Source: Dryomyza anilis
Lineage: Eukaryota > Arthropoda > Insecta > Diptera > Dryomyzidae
Length of the DNA: 64,000 nt
Assembly: GCA_951804985.1 (NCBI GenBank)
Contig: OX638133.1
Location: 77,878,367-77,942,366 of the forward strand
Direction: 5' to 3'
Part shown: positions 46,664 through 60,410 of the stretch, piece after piece
How the letters are laid out: every line of letters begins with the position of its first letter
How positions within the stretch are numbered: the first letter of the stretch is position 1
Position numbers and translations under genes: made by a program
The notes under the pieces: model-generated
The model's database searches: none
Told to the model about the DNA's origin: nothing
What the model saw: the letters and a program-made list of their open reading frames with translations, nothing else

Positions 46664-46981
46664 TTGCCAAATAAGTTGATTTTAACGCAAGCAAGAATCA
46701 ATATTATTGGTTTTCTCACAAAAGAATGGATAAATTCCTTAGTCCCTAAAGTACTTATCGAACCCAGCCCACCTCTTCGTAGTCCACTCAGCTCTCAACA
46801 GAACTATTCGTTCATCAGTTGCACGACACGTTTGTGGAACAATAGCTTACGTCTGCTTGCCCCGACATTCTTGATATTGGAAATTCAAAACAATCATTCA
46901 TACTACATCATTTTTACTCCATTATACTCCAATTTACTTGAATTTGGTAGTGTTATGGCAAGGAAAATATGTAATGATTAG
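46664..46981 (+). pseudogene. Possible remnant of a non-LTR retrotransposon reverse transcriptase C-terminus
   Basis: The frame contains a segment like 'SFISCTTRLWNNSLRLLAPTF' (about codons 50-70), which resembles the '(R)SFIPRTxRLWNxLP...FP' motif found near the C-terminus of jockey- and CR1-like ORF2 proteins. No catalytic domain precedes it and the frame opens without ATG, so it would be a dead 5'-truncated fragment. The call rests on one short motif. Confidence 0.4.
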
Positions 46982-47396
46982 TATCCGATTAGCACTCTAA
47001 AATAATGTCTCGCATTCTTTTTTAATTTAGCTTGTTTAAAAACTTCTCAAAACGTAAAATTTTACTAAACAAAAAACTTTTACTAAAATTGTGTTTTTCA
47101 GTTATATATTTTTAGTATTTAAACCCAAAATATTTTCCAGAAACGTTCCACAGTTTATTAATTTTCAAAAGTTTTAATGAAAGTCTATTCTCTCCTGTAG
47201 TAATATCCAGATATAGTTTCCGACATATCGATGTTTCATATCGATAGCACTCCAAATATTTTTTGATTATGTCAAATTTATAGTGAACATTTGTCGAAAT
47301 TGAGAGATATGAGTTAAAATATGGATTTTTATGGATTTTCTTAAATATGTGGATTTTTCCTAATTTTTTTGTAAAATATGTAATTATTTTAATTTA
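46982..47396. other. AT-rich DNA, no gene seen
   Basis: No repeat or frame of note. Confidence 0.4.
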
Positions 47397-47655
47397 GTTT
47401 ATAATAGTTTGGCGATACAGCTCTGAAGAATCTAGATTAGCTCTCTCAACATTAGAGATGTGCGTGTTATATTTGTATTCAAAAGTAGGGGGGATCTACT
47501 GCTTAATTCCAAATACAAACGGCGGTGTAAAATACTTTCTTAGGCAATGTATGTTGCCATTGACTCCGAGAGGCAGCTTTTCTATAAAAAGATGTGGATA
47601 GTCGCTGGTATCAAAACCGGGATCCTTCAATGTACTAACTAATCGAACCACCTAT
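47397..47655 (-). mobile_element. tRNA-derived SINE, copy 4 (worn)
   Basis: Read on the minus strand, the order of blocks matches copies 1-3: a worn tRNA head near 47655-47580, then 'aatggcaacatacattgcct', then an 'aattccaaatacaaacggcg' equivalent of the central block, then 'agctctctcaacattagagat' and cgccaaactattat at the tail. Many substitutions mark it as the oldest of the four copies. Confidence 0.7.
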
Positions 47656-48242
47656 ATTGAATATGCGAATGACGCCTCAAAATTTGAGGTTCTTTTATTT
47701 TAGTTTTGTGTGCTATTTATTTTTTTTTGTTTATTTTTTTATTATGTTTTTTTTGTCGAATATGTCATATATTGGGTGCAATTTAATTATGGATTATTTA
47801 ATTGGGGTATATTTTGTAATGCCAAAATATACACATACCACCAACACTTCACACAAAATACAAAATATTAGACACTTCTATAGACACAAAATACACAGCC
47901 AGCAACAACATAGACTCATAGACACTAATAGACAAAATCTAGCATCAGGCTGTGTGCTTTTGTCTATGTGTGTAGCAGACAAACTCTATTCGATCCATTC
48001 ACGTACGTGTTTGAACGGAAGTGGCGCCATATTTGATAACAAAATATTGCGTAGTGTCGACAATTTTCGAAAATACAAAAACGTTACTTTCATGCATTGA
48101 TAAACTCAAAATGTGCGTAGTAGGAATATTAGATTTTAGTTGTAAGTTATGTTTACTAAAAAATGTTCTTTATAGAAGTAGTATTTTTATGCCCTACACA
48201 TGGATGGTAAAGATTTCTTTGAATGTAATTAAAAAGAATAAA
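47656..48242. other. Unique DNA, no gene called
   Basis: The frame at 47657-48100 (147 codons) has a hydrophobic F/Y-rich start from T-rich DNA and then an H/Q/N-rich part from CA-rich DNA. It shows no motif and no clear start context and is treated as background. Confidence 0.4.
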
Positions 48243-48708
48243 AAACTAGTTGGAAAGGTAGGATCAAATTGGAAATTTTAAAGTAGAGACATTTTATAGT
48301 AGGTGTTATTATGATAGTTATCAAAATTATAGTCGGTCTAAGCCGACTATAAATACCCTACACAGATGTGTGGTTAAAATTCAAAGTAGTATATAGGTCA
48401 CCAGGGTATACGAATCCTGAAAATAACTACAATCTTTCAATAGCTGAAGAATTTCCATTCATTTGATACACATATTTACAAATGGGTAGGTGTACCGAAT
48501 TTCGATTTTTTTTTTTGGAAACCACAAGTCATTTCGAGGGAAAACATTATTTTCATGTATTTGAGCATGAAGTCAATATATATTTGACCAAAAAAGTTTA
48601 CCTAAGCACGTATACAGTAAAATTGTACTGTAGATGTTAATTTTATATGAGTTATTTGAATATAAATGGTCAGATCACAGGTCACAATGGGCCGATCTCG
48701 CCATGTTA
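48243..48708 (-). mobile_element. mini-me copy E, 3' part
   Basis: Matches copy D from its terminal end: tatagtcggtctaagccgactata (48329-48352), 'gaatcctgaaaataactac', 'agctgaagaatttccattca' and 'tatttgaccaaaaaagttta'. It stops at 'ccgatctcgccatg' where the 19-bp minisatellite begins. Confidence 0.75.
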
Positions 48709-49755
48709 AAATTCACATGTTGCCTCAAAATACGAATTTTCACTAAAAATTCATATTTTACCTCAAAATTCAATTTTTATTCCAAAATCAAAATTGCAAT
48801 CAATATGCAAATTTTCACTCAAAAAACTAATTTTCACTGAAAATTCTCATATTGAAAATTCTCATTTTCATAAAAAAAAAATCCAATTTTTACCTAAAAA
48901 TTAAATTTGCAATCAAAATTCAAATTTTCAGTCAAAAATTATATTTTCACTCAAAATTCCAATTTTCACTAAAAATTCCAATTTTCACTCAAAATTCCAA
49001 TTTTCACTCAAAATTTATATTTTCACTCAAAATACAATCTTTCACTCATAATTTAAATTTTCACTCAATATTCAAATTTTTACTTAAAATTCAAATTACT
49101 ATCAAAATTTAAAATTTCACTAAAAAATTCAAATTTTCACCCAAATTACAAATTTTTATTAAAATTTTCATATTTTAACTTAAAATTCAAATTTTTACTA
49201 AAAATCAAATCGGAAAAAATATTATTATTTTCACTCAAAATTCAAATTTTACTTCAAAATTCATATTTTCACTTAAAATTCCAATTTTTTCTCAAAAATC
49301 AAATTTGCAATCAATTTTCAAATTTTCACTCAAAAAACTTATTTTCACTCAAAATTTTCATTTTCACTCAAAATTCATATTTTCACTGAAAATTCCAATT
49401 TTTACCCAAAAATCAAATTTGTAATCAAAATTCAAATTTTCACTCAAAATTTCAATTTTCACTTAACATTCCAATTTTTTTTCTCTAGATTAAAATTTTA
49501 ATTTAAAATTCATAATTTTTTTATCTAAATTAAATTTTTACTTTAAATTTAAATTTTTAATAAAAATTCAAATTTTAACAACAAATTCAAATTTAACTCA
49601 AAATTTGTATTTTCATTAAAAAGTAAAATATTTATTTAAATTATTAATCAACAACTTAAAATATTCATTTAAAAACGAAATATTCAACTTAAATTTTAAC
49701 ATTAAAACTAAAAATTAAAATTTTCTTTAAAATTCTATATTCCTAAAAGTTTTCC
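48709..49755. repeat. 19-bp minisatellite TTTTCACTCAAAATTCAAA, locus 2
   Basis: Same unit family as 42400-43560. The most regular stretch is 48925-49090. It sits between two mini-me pieces that share a ~160-bp overlap, so it is embedded in, or was grown within, mini-me DNA. Confidence 0.85.
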
Positions 49756-49756
49756 G

Positions 49757-50115
49757 TAAAACATTATTTCTATGTTTTTGAGCATGAAGTAAATATATAT
49801 TTGACCAACAAAGTTTACCTAAGAACGTATAGAGTAAAATTGTACTGTAGATGTAAATTTTATATGAGTTATTTGAATATAAATGGTCAGATCACAGGTC
49901 AGATCACAGGTCTTCAATTTATAAGTAGTAAGGATTTCAACAGACAGACGGACGGACCGACAAACGGACGCACAACAGACGGACATCGGTAAATCGACTC
50001 AGGAGGTCATGCTGATCAAGAATATATATTTTACATACCGGAGATGCTTCCTTCTGGGTGTTACAAACGGTGTACCAAACGGAATATACTCTTTCACTCT
50101 TAGTGTAGGGTATAA
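49757..50115 (-). mobile_element. mini-me copy E', 5' part
   Basis: Repeats the sequence of 48545-48700 ('gagcatgaagtaaatatata', 'tgtactgtagatgtaaattt') and then continues with the (GTCY)n complement (49940-49985), the core complement 'atgctgatcaagaatatata' and the 'cttagtgtagggtataa' end. It is either the other half of copy E duplicated at the junction or a second truncated copy. Confidence 0.75.
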
Positions 50116-50210
50116 TTACCTTACATGTATTAGTAAAAAAGTGCAATTGCATTTTTAAAGAAATTGATAATTATATTTAGTTCAGTTTTTAATAACATAT
50201 TATGATGTAT

Positions 50211-51515
50211 AAACATTACTATATTATTCCGCAGAATCAGTTTATTTTATCATAAATTATGTTTCAAAACAAACATAGCCATTTAAATAATAAAATTATG
50301 CTCAGCAGTTTACTTAATTATTATTATGTTTCAAAACAAAATGAAAAGAAAATCAAATAAAATTAAAATAAAAGTATGCTCGTTTTGCATTCGGTAAGTT
50401 GTAGACAGACAAAGTAGACACTCGTTGAACAGAATTTTCTATATTAGGATTTGAAGCATGTATTGAATATTTTATAAATCAATAACACATTGAAACATTG
50501 TGTTATTGAAACAGATTGAAATTATGTTTACAAAATACCCAATATATGCAATAAACGATGACAAAAAAGACATTAAGCACACATAAAAAGAAACGAAATT
50601 TTATTTAAATTAATATTATGCTTGAAAACACCCGTCTTGTGTTCGGTAAGATGTCCATAGACGAAGTTGGCATTGAATTCTTGGAATTTTCTGCCTTGGA
50701 AAAACGAAGTACCATCATGAAGTTAAATATAATGTTAATAAAAAAGCTCAAAGTAAAGAGAAAGGCATTAGACAAGTATTTTTATAAGTGGTACAAGTGA
50801 AAAACGATCCGTTAATATTTGTGATGCCTTTGTGTTATAAGAACTGATAAATTCATGGTAAATGTTGCGTTTTAAGTTGTAGTTTTAACTTCAATATCGG
50901 AATTTATAATTGTCATACTCATTTACAAGTATTAATAACAATATATTGGAGAGAATCAATAACAAATATATAAATACAAAAATATATTTCAAAAATTGGT
51001 TTATTTGGGTTCATCTAATATAAATATAAATATGTTTATATGAAAATAAACCGATATTTGAACTAAAACTATAATATGTTTGTTTGGAAAGATAATTATG
51101 TTGAGGTCGTTCCATTTATTATATTAGGTGCAGTTTTCCATTTAATGTTTCAATTTATTTTAAAATTTTCCATATTTATAAAACGTCTAATTTTAGAGAC
51201 TGAAAGACAGTCAGTCGTCAGTTACCATGACATTTCAATATAAGTATTATGCTGACTATAGATGAAATTACATCTAGTTTAAACTAAGTTTATTATAAAA
51301 ATGTAACTGAAAAACTGCGCCTGAATGTACCAATGCAAATATACATTGTTTGGTTGTAATAATTATTATGTTTCTGTATGAACATACACCATTTTAAGGG
51401 AAAACATCAAAAACGTTTCCGTGTATTAATTTCCATTATAATTAAAATTATATTTACATATAGCTCCAAACATATATGTTATGGCTGCAAAATTGTGCTT
51501 GGGAGATGTATTTTT
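50211..51515 (+). mobile_element. Dispersed repeat 'X', copy 2
   Basis: Collinear with 2882-3770; it is longer because of a small insertion at 51127-51321 and other length changes. Landmarks include acgaagttggcat near 50656, 'aataattattatgtttctgt' and 'tgaacatacaccattttaa'. The 60-codon frame at 50618-50800 is not conserved in copy 1. Confidence 0.6.
51127..51321. mobile_element. Short MITE inserted in repeat X copy 2
   Basis: The ends ggtgcagttttcca and tgaaaaactgcgcc are inverted repeats with one or two mismatches, and the segment is absent from repeat X copy 1. It contains 'gtttaaactaagttt', so it looks like a short relative of the GGGCCAGTTTTTCAGTG family. Confidence 0.5.
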
Positions 51516-51830
51516 TTTTCATTTAAGAATTCTCATAGACCATAACCGGAAATTCTAATTCAATAGGTATAAATCATAAAAGACCTTATGTAATCAATGG
51601 GGTATACTTCGATGTTTTAGTTAATTTTCAAATTTAATTACATTTTACATTTTGTCAACAAAATAAAGTCTTTTTTGTGAAAAACATTTAACAATTCTGT
51701 CTCAATAAACACAATGCCTTGAAATGCTTAGCCGATGGCTTAGATCTACTTAGCAGGATATGCAGTACTTTAACCTAGTAACCTGCAGTGCTGCTGCTTT
51801 TCACAATCACCTATTCTACACTTTCTTTTT
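51516..51830. other. Spacer, no gene seen
   Basis: Slightly less AT-rich from 51720 on. No feature identified. Confidence 0.4.
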
Positions 51831-52310
51831 CTACGAATACTCTATGTGAATGTGTGTAATCTTGACATTACAAATAACTTGTTTCAGTTCAGGTAACAAC
51901 GAGCTAATAGCCTTGTTAAGTGCTTTAAACTGTTCGGCAGTTGCTATGACTTCTTCAAAATTTCTTGCTCTAGCATAGAGCCGTACCGTATTGGAAGGAC
52001 ATGGTACCAAGTAGTCCGTTCTCACTGACAAAAGATTGATATCGTTGGATTTTGTTTGGAGAATATTTACCAGAAAATGTGAAGTTTGTCGGTTTTGCTG
52101 TTTCGCAAAGGACCAAATGCTTGTTTTGGCTGTATTTTGTGAAGAATTATTATATTGTAAAAGTTTAAATGCACTGACCGGAAATTTATTTACAGTCTTA
52201 AGTGGAAAATGCAATTTGCAGCAAGAATGTTCGAAACCAATTTTCTTTTGTTTTCTTGAGTCGAGTTTGTTGTGGATTTTTGTGTGCGTATCGTGGTTTA
52301 ATGCAATCTC
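51831..52310 (-). CDS. Possible exon or decayed gene, 159 open codons, no ATG
   Basis: On the minus strand a frame is open from about 52310 to the stop at 51831. Its C-terminal ~65 residues (from LLSVRTDYLVPCPSNTVRLY onward) have balanced composition and an amphipathic helix-like stretch (NFEEVIATAEQFKALNKAIS), unlike the AT-rich background. No ATG occurs in the frame, so as a gene it would have to be the last exon of a spliced transcript or a pseudogene. No family was recognised, and an AATAAA on the same strand was not found within 150 bases of the stop. It may be chance. Confidence 0.25.
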   Translation of the reverse strand, partial: EIALNHDTHTKIHNKLDSRKQKKIGFEHSCCKLHFPLKTVNKFPVSAFKLLQYNNSSQNTAKTSIWSFAKQQNRQTSHFLVNILQTKSNDINLLSVRTDYLVPCPSNTVRLYARARNFEEVIATAEQFKALNKAISSLLPELKQVICNVKITHIHIEYS

Positions 52311-52467
52311 TTAATTGGAATATTTAAACAAAAGATGTTGAAATATAAATTGATATAATATTAAATAAAAATAAAAAATTGAAAAAACATTCAATATATA
52401 ATAAAATCATTAGAAAGTAATTTCAAAAAATGAAATTATATTTAAAATAATTATATACAAATCACAA
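52311..52467. other. AT-rich spacer before the nonamer satellite
   Basis: No feature seen. Confidence 0.4.
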
Positions 52468-55400
52468 AATGAATTTTATGAATGAATTTTATAAAATTCA
52501 TAAAATATATAAAATTCATAAAATTCATGAAACCCATGAAATTTATAAAAACTATAAAATTCATAAAATTAATAAAATTCATAAAAATCATAAAATTCAT
52601 AGAATTCATGAAATTTATAAAATTCATAAAATTCATAAAATTCATAAAAATCATAAAATTCATAAAATTCATGAAATTTATAAAATCCATAAAAATCATA
52701 AAACTTATTAAATTCATAAAATTCAAAAATATCATAAATTCATGTAATTTATGAAATTCATAAAAATCATAAAATTCATGAAATTTATAAAATTCATAAA
52801 ATTCATAAAATTTATAAAATTCATAAAATTCATAAAATCCATAAAATTCATAAAATTCACAAAATTCACAAAATTCATAAAATTCTTAAAATTCATAAAA
52901 TTCAAAAATATCATAAATTCATGTAATTTATGAAATTCATAAAATTCATAAAATTCATAAAATTCATAAAATTCATAAAAATCATAAAATTCAAAAAATT
53001 CATAAAATTCATAAAATTCATAAAATTCATAAAATTCATAATATTCATAATATTCATAAAATTCATAAAATTCATAAAATTCATAAAATTCATAAAATTC
53101 ATAAAATTCATAAAATTCATAAAATTTATAAAATTCATAAAATTCATAAAATTCATAAAATTCATAAAATTCATAAAATTCATAAAATTCATAAAATTCA
53201 TAAAATTCATAAAATTCATAAAATTCATAAAATTCATAATATTCATAAAATTCATAAAATTCATAAAATTCATAAAATTCATAAAATTCATAAAATTCAT
53301 AAAATTCATAAAATTCATAAAATTCATAAAATTCATAAAATTCATAAAATTCATAAAATTCATAAAATTCATAAAATTCATAAAATTCATAAAATTCATA
53401 AAATTCATAAAATTCATAAAATTCATAAAATTCATAAAATTCATAAAATTCATAAAAATCATAAAAATCATAAAAATCATGAAATTCATAAAATTCATAA
53501 AATTCATAAAATTCATAAAATTCATAAAATTCATAAAATTCATAAAATTCATAAAATTCATAAAATTCATAAAATTCATAAAATTCATAAAACTCATAAA
53601 ATTCATAAAATTCATAAAATTCATAAAATTAATAAAATTCATAAAATTCATAAAATTCATAAAATTCATAAAATTAATAAAATTCATAAAATTCATAAAA
53701 TTCATAAAATTCATAAAATTCATAAAATTCATAAAATTCATAAAATTATTAAAATTATTAAAACTAATAGAATTAATAGAATTAATAGAATTAATAGAAT
53801 TAATAGAATTAATAGAATTAATAGTATTAATAGAATTAATAGAATTAATAGAATTAATAGAATTAATAGAATTAATAGAATTAATAGAATTAATAGAATT
53901 AATAGAATTAATAGAATTAATAGAATTAATAGAATTAATAGAATTAATAGAATTAATAGAATTAACAGAATTAATAGAATTAATAGAATTAATAGAATTA
54001 ATAGAATTAATAGAATTAATAGAATTAATAGAATTAATAGAATTAATAAAATTAATAAAATTAATAAAATTAATAAAATTAATAAAATTCATAACTTTAA
54101 TAAAATTAATAAAATTCATAAAATTCATAAAATTCATAAAATTCATAAAATTCATAAAATTCATAAAATTCATAAAATTCATAAAATTCATAATATTCAT
54201 AAAATTCATAAAATTCTTAAAATTCATAAAATTCATAAAATTCATAAAATTCATAAAATTCATAAAATTCATAAAATTCATAAAATTCATAAAATTCATA
54301 AAATTCATAAAATTCATAAAATTCATAAAATTTACAAAATTCATAAAATTCATAAAATTCATAAAATTCATAAAATTCATAAAATTCATAAAATTCATAA
54401 AATTCATAAAATTCATAAAATTCATAAAATTCATAAAATTCATAAAATTCATAAAATTCATAAAATTCATAAAATTCATAATATTCATAAAATTCATAAA
54501 ATTCTTAAAATTCATAAAATTCATAAAATTCATAAAATTCATAAAATTCATAAAAATCATAAAATTAAAAAAATTCATAAAATTCATAAAATTCATAAAA
54601 TTCATAAAATTCATAATATTCATAATATTCATAAAATTCATAAAATTCATAAAATTCATAAAACTCATAAAATTTATAAAATTCATAAAATTCATAAAAT
54701 TCATAAAATTCATAAAATTCATAAAATTCATAAAATTCATAAAATTCATAAAATTCATAAAATTCATAAAATTCATAAAATTCATAAAATTCATAAAATT
54801 CATAAAATTCATAAAATTCATAAAATTCATAAAATTCATAAAATTCATAAAATTCATAAAATTCATAAAATTCATAAAATTCATAAAATTCATAAAATTC
54901 ATAAAATTCATAAAATTCATAAACTTCATAAAATTCATAAAATTCATAAAATTCATAAAATTCATAAAATTTATAAAATTCATAAAATTCATAAAATTCA
55001 TAAAAATCATAAAATTCAAAAAATTCATAAAATTCATAAAATTCATAAAATTCATAAAATTCATAATATTCATAATATTCATAAAATTCATAAAATTCAT
55101 AAAATTCATAAAATTCATAAAATTCATAAAATTCATAAAATTCATAAAATTTATAAAATTCATAAAATTCATAAAATTCATAAAATTCATAAAATTCATA
55201 AAATTCATAAAATTCATAAAATTCATAAAATTCATAAAATTCATAAAATTCATAAAATTCATAAAATTCAATAAATTCATAAAATTCATAAAATTCATAA
55301 AATTCATAAAATTCATAAAATTCATAAAATTCATAAAATTCATAAAATTCATAAAATTCATAAAATTCATAAAATTCATAAAATTCATAAAATTCATAAA

Positions 55401-58400
55401 AATCATAAAATTCATAAAATTCATAAAATTCATAAAATTCATAAAATTCATAAAATTCATAAAATTCATAAAATTCATAAAATTCATAAAATTCATAAAA
55501 TTCATAAAATTCATAAAATTCATAAAATTCATAAAATTCATAAAATTCATAAAATTCATAAAATTCATAAAATTCATAAAATTCATAAAATTCATAAAAT
55601 TCATAAAATTCATAAAATTCATAAAATTAATAAAATTCATAAAATTAATAAAATTCATAAACTTCATAAAATTCATAAAATTCATAAAATTCATAAAATT
55701 CATAAAATTTATAAAATTCATAAAATTCATAAAATTCATAAAATTCATAAAATTCATAAAATTCATAAAATTCATAAAATTCATAAAATTCATAAAATTC
55801 ATAAAAATCATAAAATTATTAAAATTCATAAAATTATTAAAATTATTAAAACTAATAGAATTAATAGAATTAATAGAATTAATAGAATTAATAGAATTAA
55901 TAGAATTAATAGAATTAATAGAATTAATAGAATTAATAGAATTAATGGAATTAATAGAATTAATAGAATTAATAGAATTAATAGAATTAACAGAATTAAT
56001 AGAATTAATAGAATTAATAGAATTAATAGAATTAATAGAATTAATAGAATTAATAGAATTAATAGAATTAATAGAATTAATAGAATTAATAGAATTAATA
56101 GAATTAATAAAATTAATAAAATTAATAAAATTAATAAAATTAATAAAATTCATAACTTTAATAAAATTAATAAAATTAATAAAATTCATAAAATTCATAA
56201 AATTCATAAAATTCATAAAATTCATAAAATTCATAAAATTCATAATATTCATAAAATTCGTAAAATTCTTAAAATTCATAAAATTCATAAAATTCATAAA
56301 ATTCATAAAATTCATAAAATTCATAAAATTCATAAAATTCATAAAATTCATAAAATTCATAAAATTCATAAAATTCATAAAATTCATAAAATTCATAAAA
56401 TTCATAAAATTCATAAAATTCATAAAATTCATAAAATTCATAAAATTCATAAAATTCATAAAATTCATAAAATTCATAAAATTCATAAAATTCATAAAAT
56501 TCATAAAATTCATAAAATTCATAATATTCATAAAATTCATAAAATTCATAAAATTCATAAAATTCATAAAATTCATAAAATTCATAAAATTCATAAAATT
56601 CATAAAATTCATAAAATTCATAAAATTCATAAAATTCATAAAATTCATAAAATTCATAAAATTCATAAAATTCATAAAATTCATAAAATTCATAAAATTC
56701 ATAAAATTCATAAAATTCATAAAATTCATAAAATTCATAAAATTCATAAAATTCATAAAATTCATAAAATTCATAAAAATCATAAAAATCATGAAATTCA
56801 TAAAATTCATAAAATTCATAAAATTCATAAAATTCATAAAATTCATAAAATTCATAAAATTCATAAAATTCATAAAATTCATAAAATTCATAAAATTCAT
56901 AAAATTCATAAAATTCATAAAATTCATAAAATTCATAAAATTAATAAAATTCATAAAATTCATAAAATTAATAAAATTCATAAAATTCATAAAATTCATA
57001 AAATTCATAAAATTCATAAAATTCATAAAATTCATAAAATTAATAAAATTCATAAAATTCATAAAATTCATAAAATTCATAAAATTCATAAAATTATTAA
57101 AATTATTAAAACTAATAGAATTAATAGAATTAATAGAATTAATAGAATTAATAGAATTAATAGAATTAATAGAATTAATAGAATTAATAGAATTAATAGA
57201 ATTAATAGAATTAATAGAATTAATAGAATTAATAGAATTAATAGAATTAATAGAATTAATAGAATTAAAAGAATTAATAGAATTAATAGAATTAATAGAA
57301 TTAATAGAATTAACAGAATTAATAGAATTAATAGAATTAATAGAATTAATAGAATTAATAGAATTAATAGAATTAATAGAATTAATAGAATTAATAGAAT
57401 TAATAGAATTAATAGAATTAATAGAATTAATAGAATTAATAATATTAATAAAATTAATAAAATTAATAAAATTAATAAAATTCATAACTTTAATAAAATT
57501 AATAAAATTCATAAAATTCAATAAATTAATAAAATTCATAAAATTCAATAAATTTATAAAATTCATAAAATTCATAAAATTCATAAAATTAATAAAATTC
57601 ATAAAATTCATAAAATTCATAAAATTCATAAAATTCATAAAATTCATAAAATTCATAAAATTCATAAAATTCATAAAATTCATAAAATTCATAAAATTCA
57701 TAAAATTCATAAAATTCATAAAATTCATAATATTCATAAAATTCATAAAATTCTTAAAATTCATAAAATTCATAAAATTCATAAAATTCATAAAATTCAT
57801 AAAATTCATAAAATTCATAAAATTAAAAAAATTCATAAAATTCATAAAATTCATAAAATTCATAAAATTCATAATATTCATAATATTCATAAAATTCATA
57901 AAATTCATAAAATTCATAAAATTCATAAAACTCATAAAATTTATAAAATTCATAAAATTCATAAAATTCATAAAATTCATAAAATTCATAAAATTCATAA
58001 AATTCATAAAATTCATAAAATTCATAAAATTCATAAAATTCATAAAATTCATAAAATTCATAAAATTCATAAAATTCATAAAATTCATAAAATTCATAAA
58101 ATTCATAAAATTCATAAAATTCATAAAATTCATAAAATTCATAAAATTCATAAAATTCATAAAAATCATAAAATTCAAAAAATTCATAAAATTCATAAAA
58201 TTCATAAAATTCATGAAATTCATAATATTCATAAAATTCATAAAATTCATAAAATTCATAAAATTCATAAAATTCATAAAATTCATAAAATTCATAAATT
58301 TCATAAAATTCATAAAATTCATAAAATTCATAAAATTCATAAAATTCATAAAATTCATAATATTCATAAAATTCATAAAATTCATAGAATTCATAAAATT

Positions 58401-60410
58401 CATAAAATTCATAAAATTCATAAAATTCATAAAATTCATAAAATTCATAAAATTCATAAAATTCATAAAATTCATAAAATTTATAAAATTTATAAAATTC
58501 ATAAAATTCATAAAATTCATGAAATTCATAATATTCATAAAATTCATAAAATTCATAAAATTCATAAAATTCATAAAATTCATAAAATTCATAAAATTCA
58601 TAAAATTCATAAAATTCATAAAATTCATAAAATTCATAAAATTCATAAAATTCATAAAATTCATAAAATTCATAAAATTCATAAAATTCATAAAATTCAT
58701 AAAATTCATAATATTCATAATATTCATAAAATTCATAAAATTCATAAAATTCATAAAATTCATAAAATTCATAAAATTTATAAAATTTATAAAATTCATA
58801 AAATTCATAAAATTCATAAAATTCATAAAATTCATAAAATTCATAAAATTCATAAAATTCATAAAATTCATAAAATTCATAAAATTCATAAAATTCATAA
58901 AATTCATAAAATTCATAAAATTCATAAAATTCATAAAATTCATAAAATTCATAAAATTCATAAAATTCATAAAATTCATAAAATTCATAAAATTCATAAA
59001 ATTCATAAAATTCATAAAATTCATAAAATTCATAAAATTCATAAAATTCATAAAATTCATAAAATTCATAAAATTCATAAAATTCATAAAATTCATAAAA
59101 TTCATAAAATTCATAAAATTCATAAAATTCATAAAATTCATAAAATTCATAAAATTCATAAAATTAATAAAATTCATAAAATTCATAAAATTCATAAAAT
59201 TCATAAAATTCATAAAATTCATAAAATTCATAAAATTCATAAAATTCATAAAATTCATAAAATTCATAAAATTCATAAAATTCATAAAATTCATAAAATT
59301 TATAAAATTCATAAAATTCATAAAATTCATAAAATTCATAAAATTCATAAAATTCATAAAATTCATAAAATTCATAAAATTCATAAAATTCATAAAATTC
59401 ATAAAATTCATAAAATTCATAAAATTATTAAAATTCATAAAATTCATAAAATTCATAAAATTATTAAAATTATTAAAATTAACAGAATTAATAGAATTAA
59501 TAGAATTAATAAAATTAATAAAATTAATAAAATTAATAAAATTAATAAAATTAATAAAATTAATAAAATTAATAAAATTAATAAAATTAATAAAATTAAT
59601 AAAATTAATAAAATTAATAAAATTAATAAAATTAATAAAATTAATAAAATTAATAAAATTAATAAAATTGATAAAATTAATAAAATTAATAAAATTAATA
59701 AAATTAATAAAATTAATAAAATTAATTAAATTAATAAAATTAATAAAATTAATAAAATTAATAAAATTAATAAAATTAATAAAATTAATAAAATTCATAA
59801 AATTAATAAAATTAATAAAATTAATAAAATTAATAAAATTAATAAAATTAATAAAATTAATAAAATTAATAAAATTAATAAAATTAATAAAATTAATAAA
59901 ATTAATAAAATTAATAAAATTAATAAAATTAATAAAATTAATAAAATTAATAAAATTAATAAAATTAATAAAATTAATAAAATTAATAAAATTAATAAAA
60001 TTAATAAAATTAATAAAATTAATAAAATTAATAAAATTAATAAAATTAATAAAATTAATAAAATTAATAAAATTAATAAAATTAATAAAATTAATAAAAT
60101 TAATAAAATTAATAAAATTAATAAAATTAATAAAATTAATAAAATTAATAAAATTAATAAAATTAATAAAATTAATAAAATTAATAAAATTAATAAAATT
60201 AATAAAATTAATAAAATTAATAAAATTAATAAAATTAATAAAATTAATAAAATTCATAAAATTAATAAAATTAATAAAATTAATAAAATTAATAAAATTA
60301 ATAAAATTAATAAAATTAATAAAATTAATAAAATTAATAAAATTAATAAAATTAATAAAATTAATAAAATTAACAAAATTCATAAAATTCAATAAATTTA
60401 TAAAATTCAT
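52468..60410. repeat. Nonamer satellite, ~8 kb, with higher-order blocks
   Basis: About 880 units of 9 bp. Three unit types occur in blocks: AAAATTCAT (main), GAATTAATA (about 53763-54040, 55855-56105, 57114-57440 and a short one at 59480-59505) and AAATTAATA (short after each GAATTAATA block, and a long uniform run at 59506-60370). Junctions have the same order each time: AAAATTCAT units, then aaaattattaaaactaa, then GAATTAATA, then AAATTAATA, then aaaattcataactttaataa. Both strands are open for about 2,500 codons because 9 is a multiple of 3. Confidence 0.95.

Noticed and set aside
47657..48100. 147-codon frame
   Set aside because: Composition follows T-rich then CA-rich DNA; no motif or conservation evidence.
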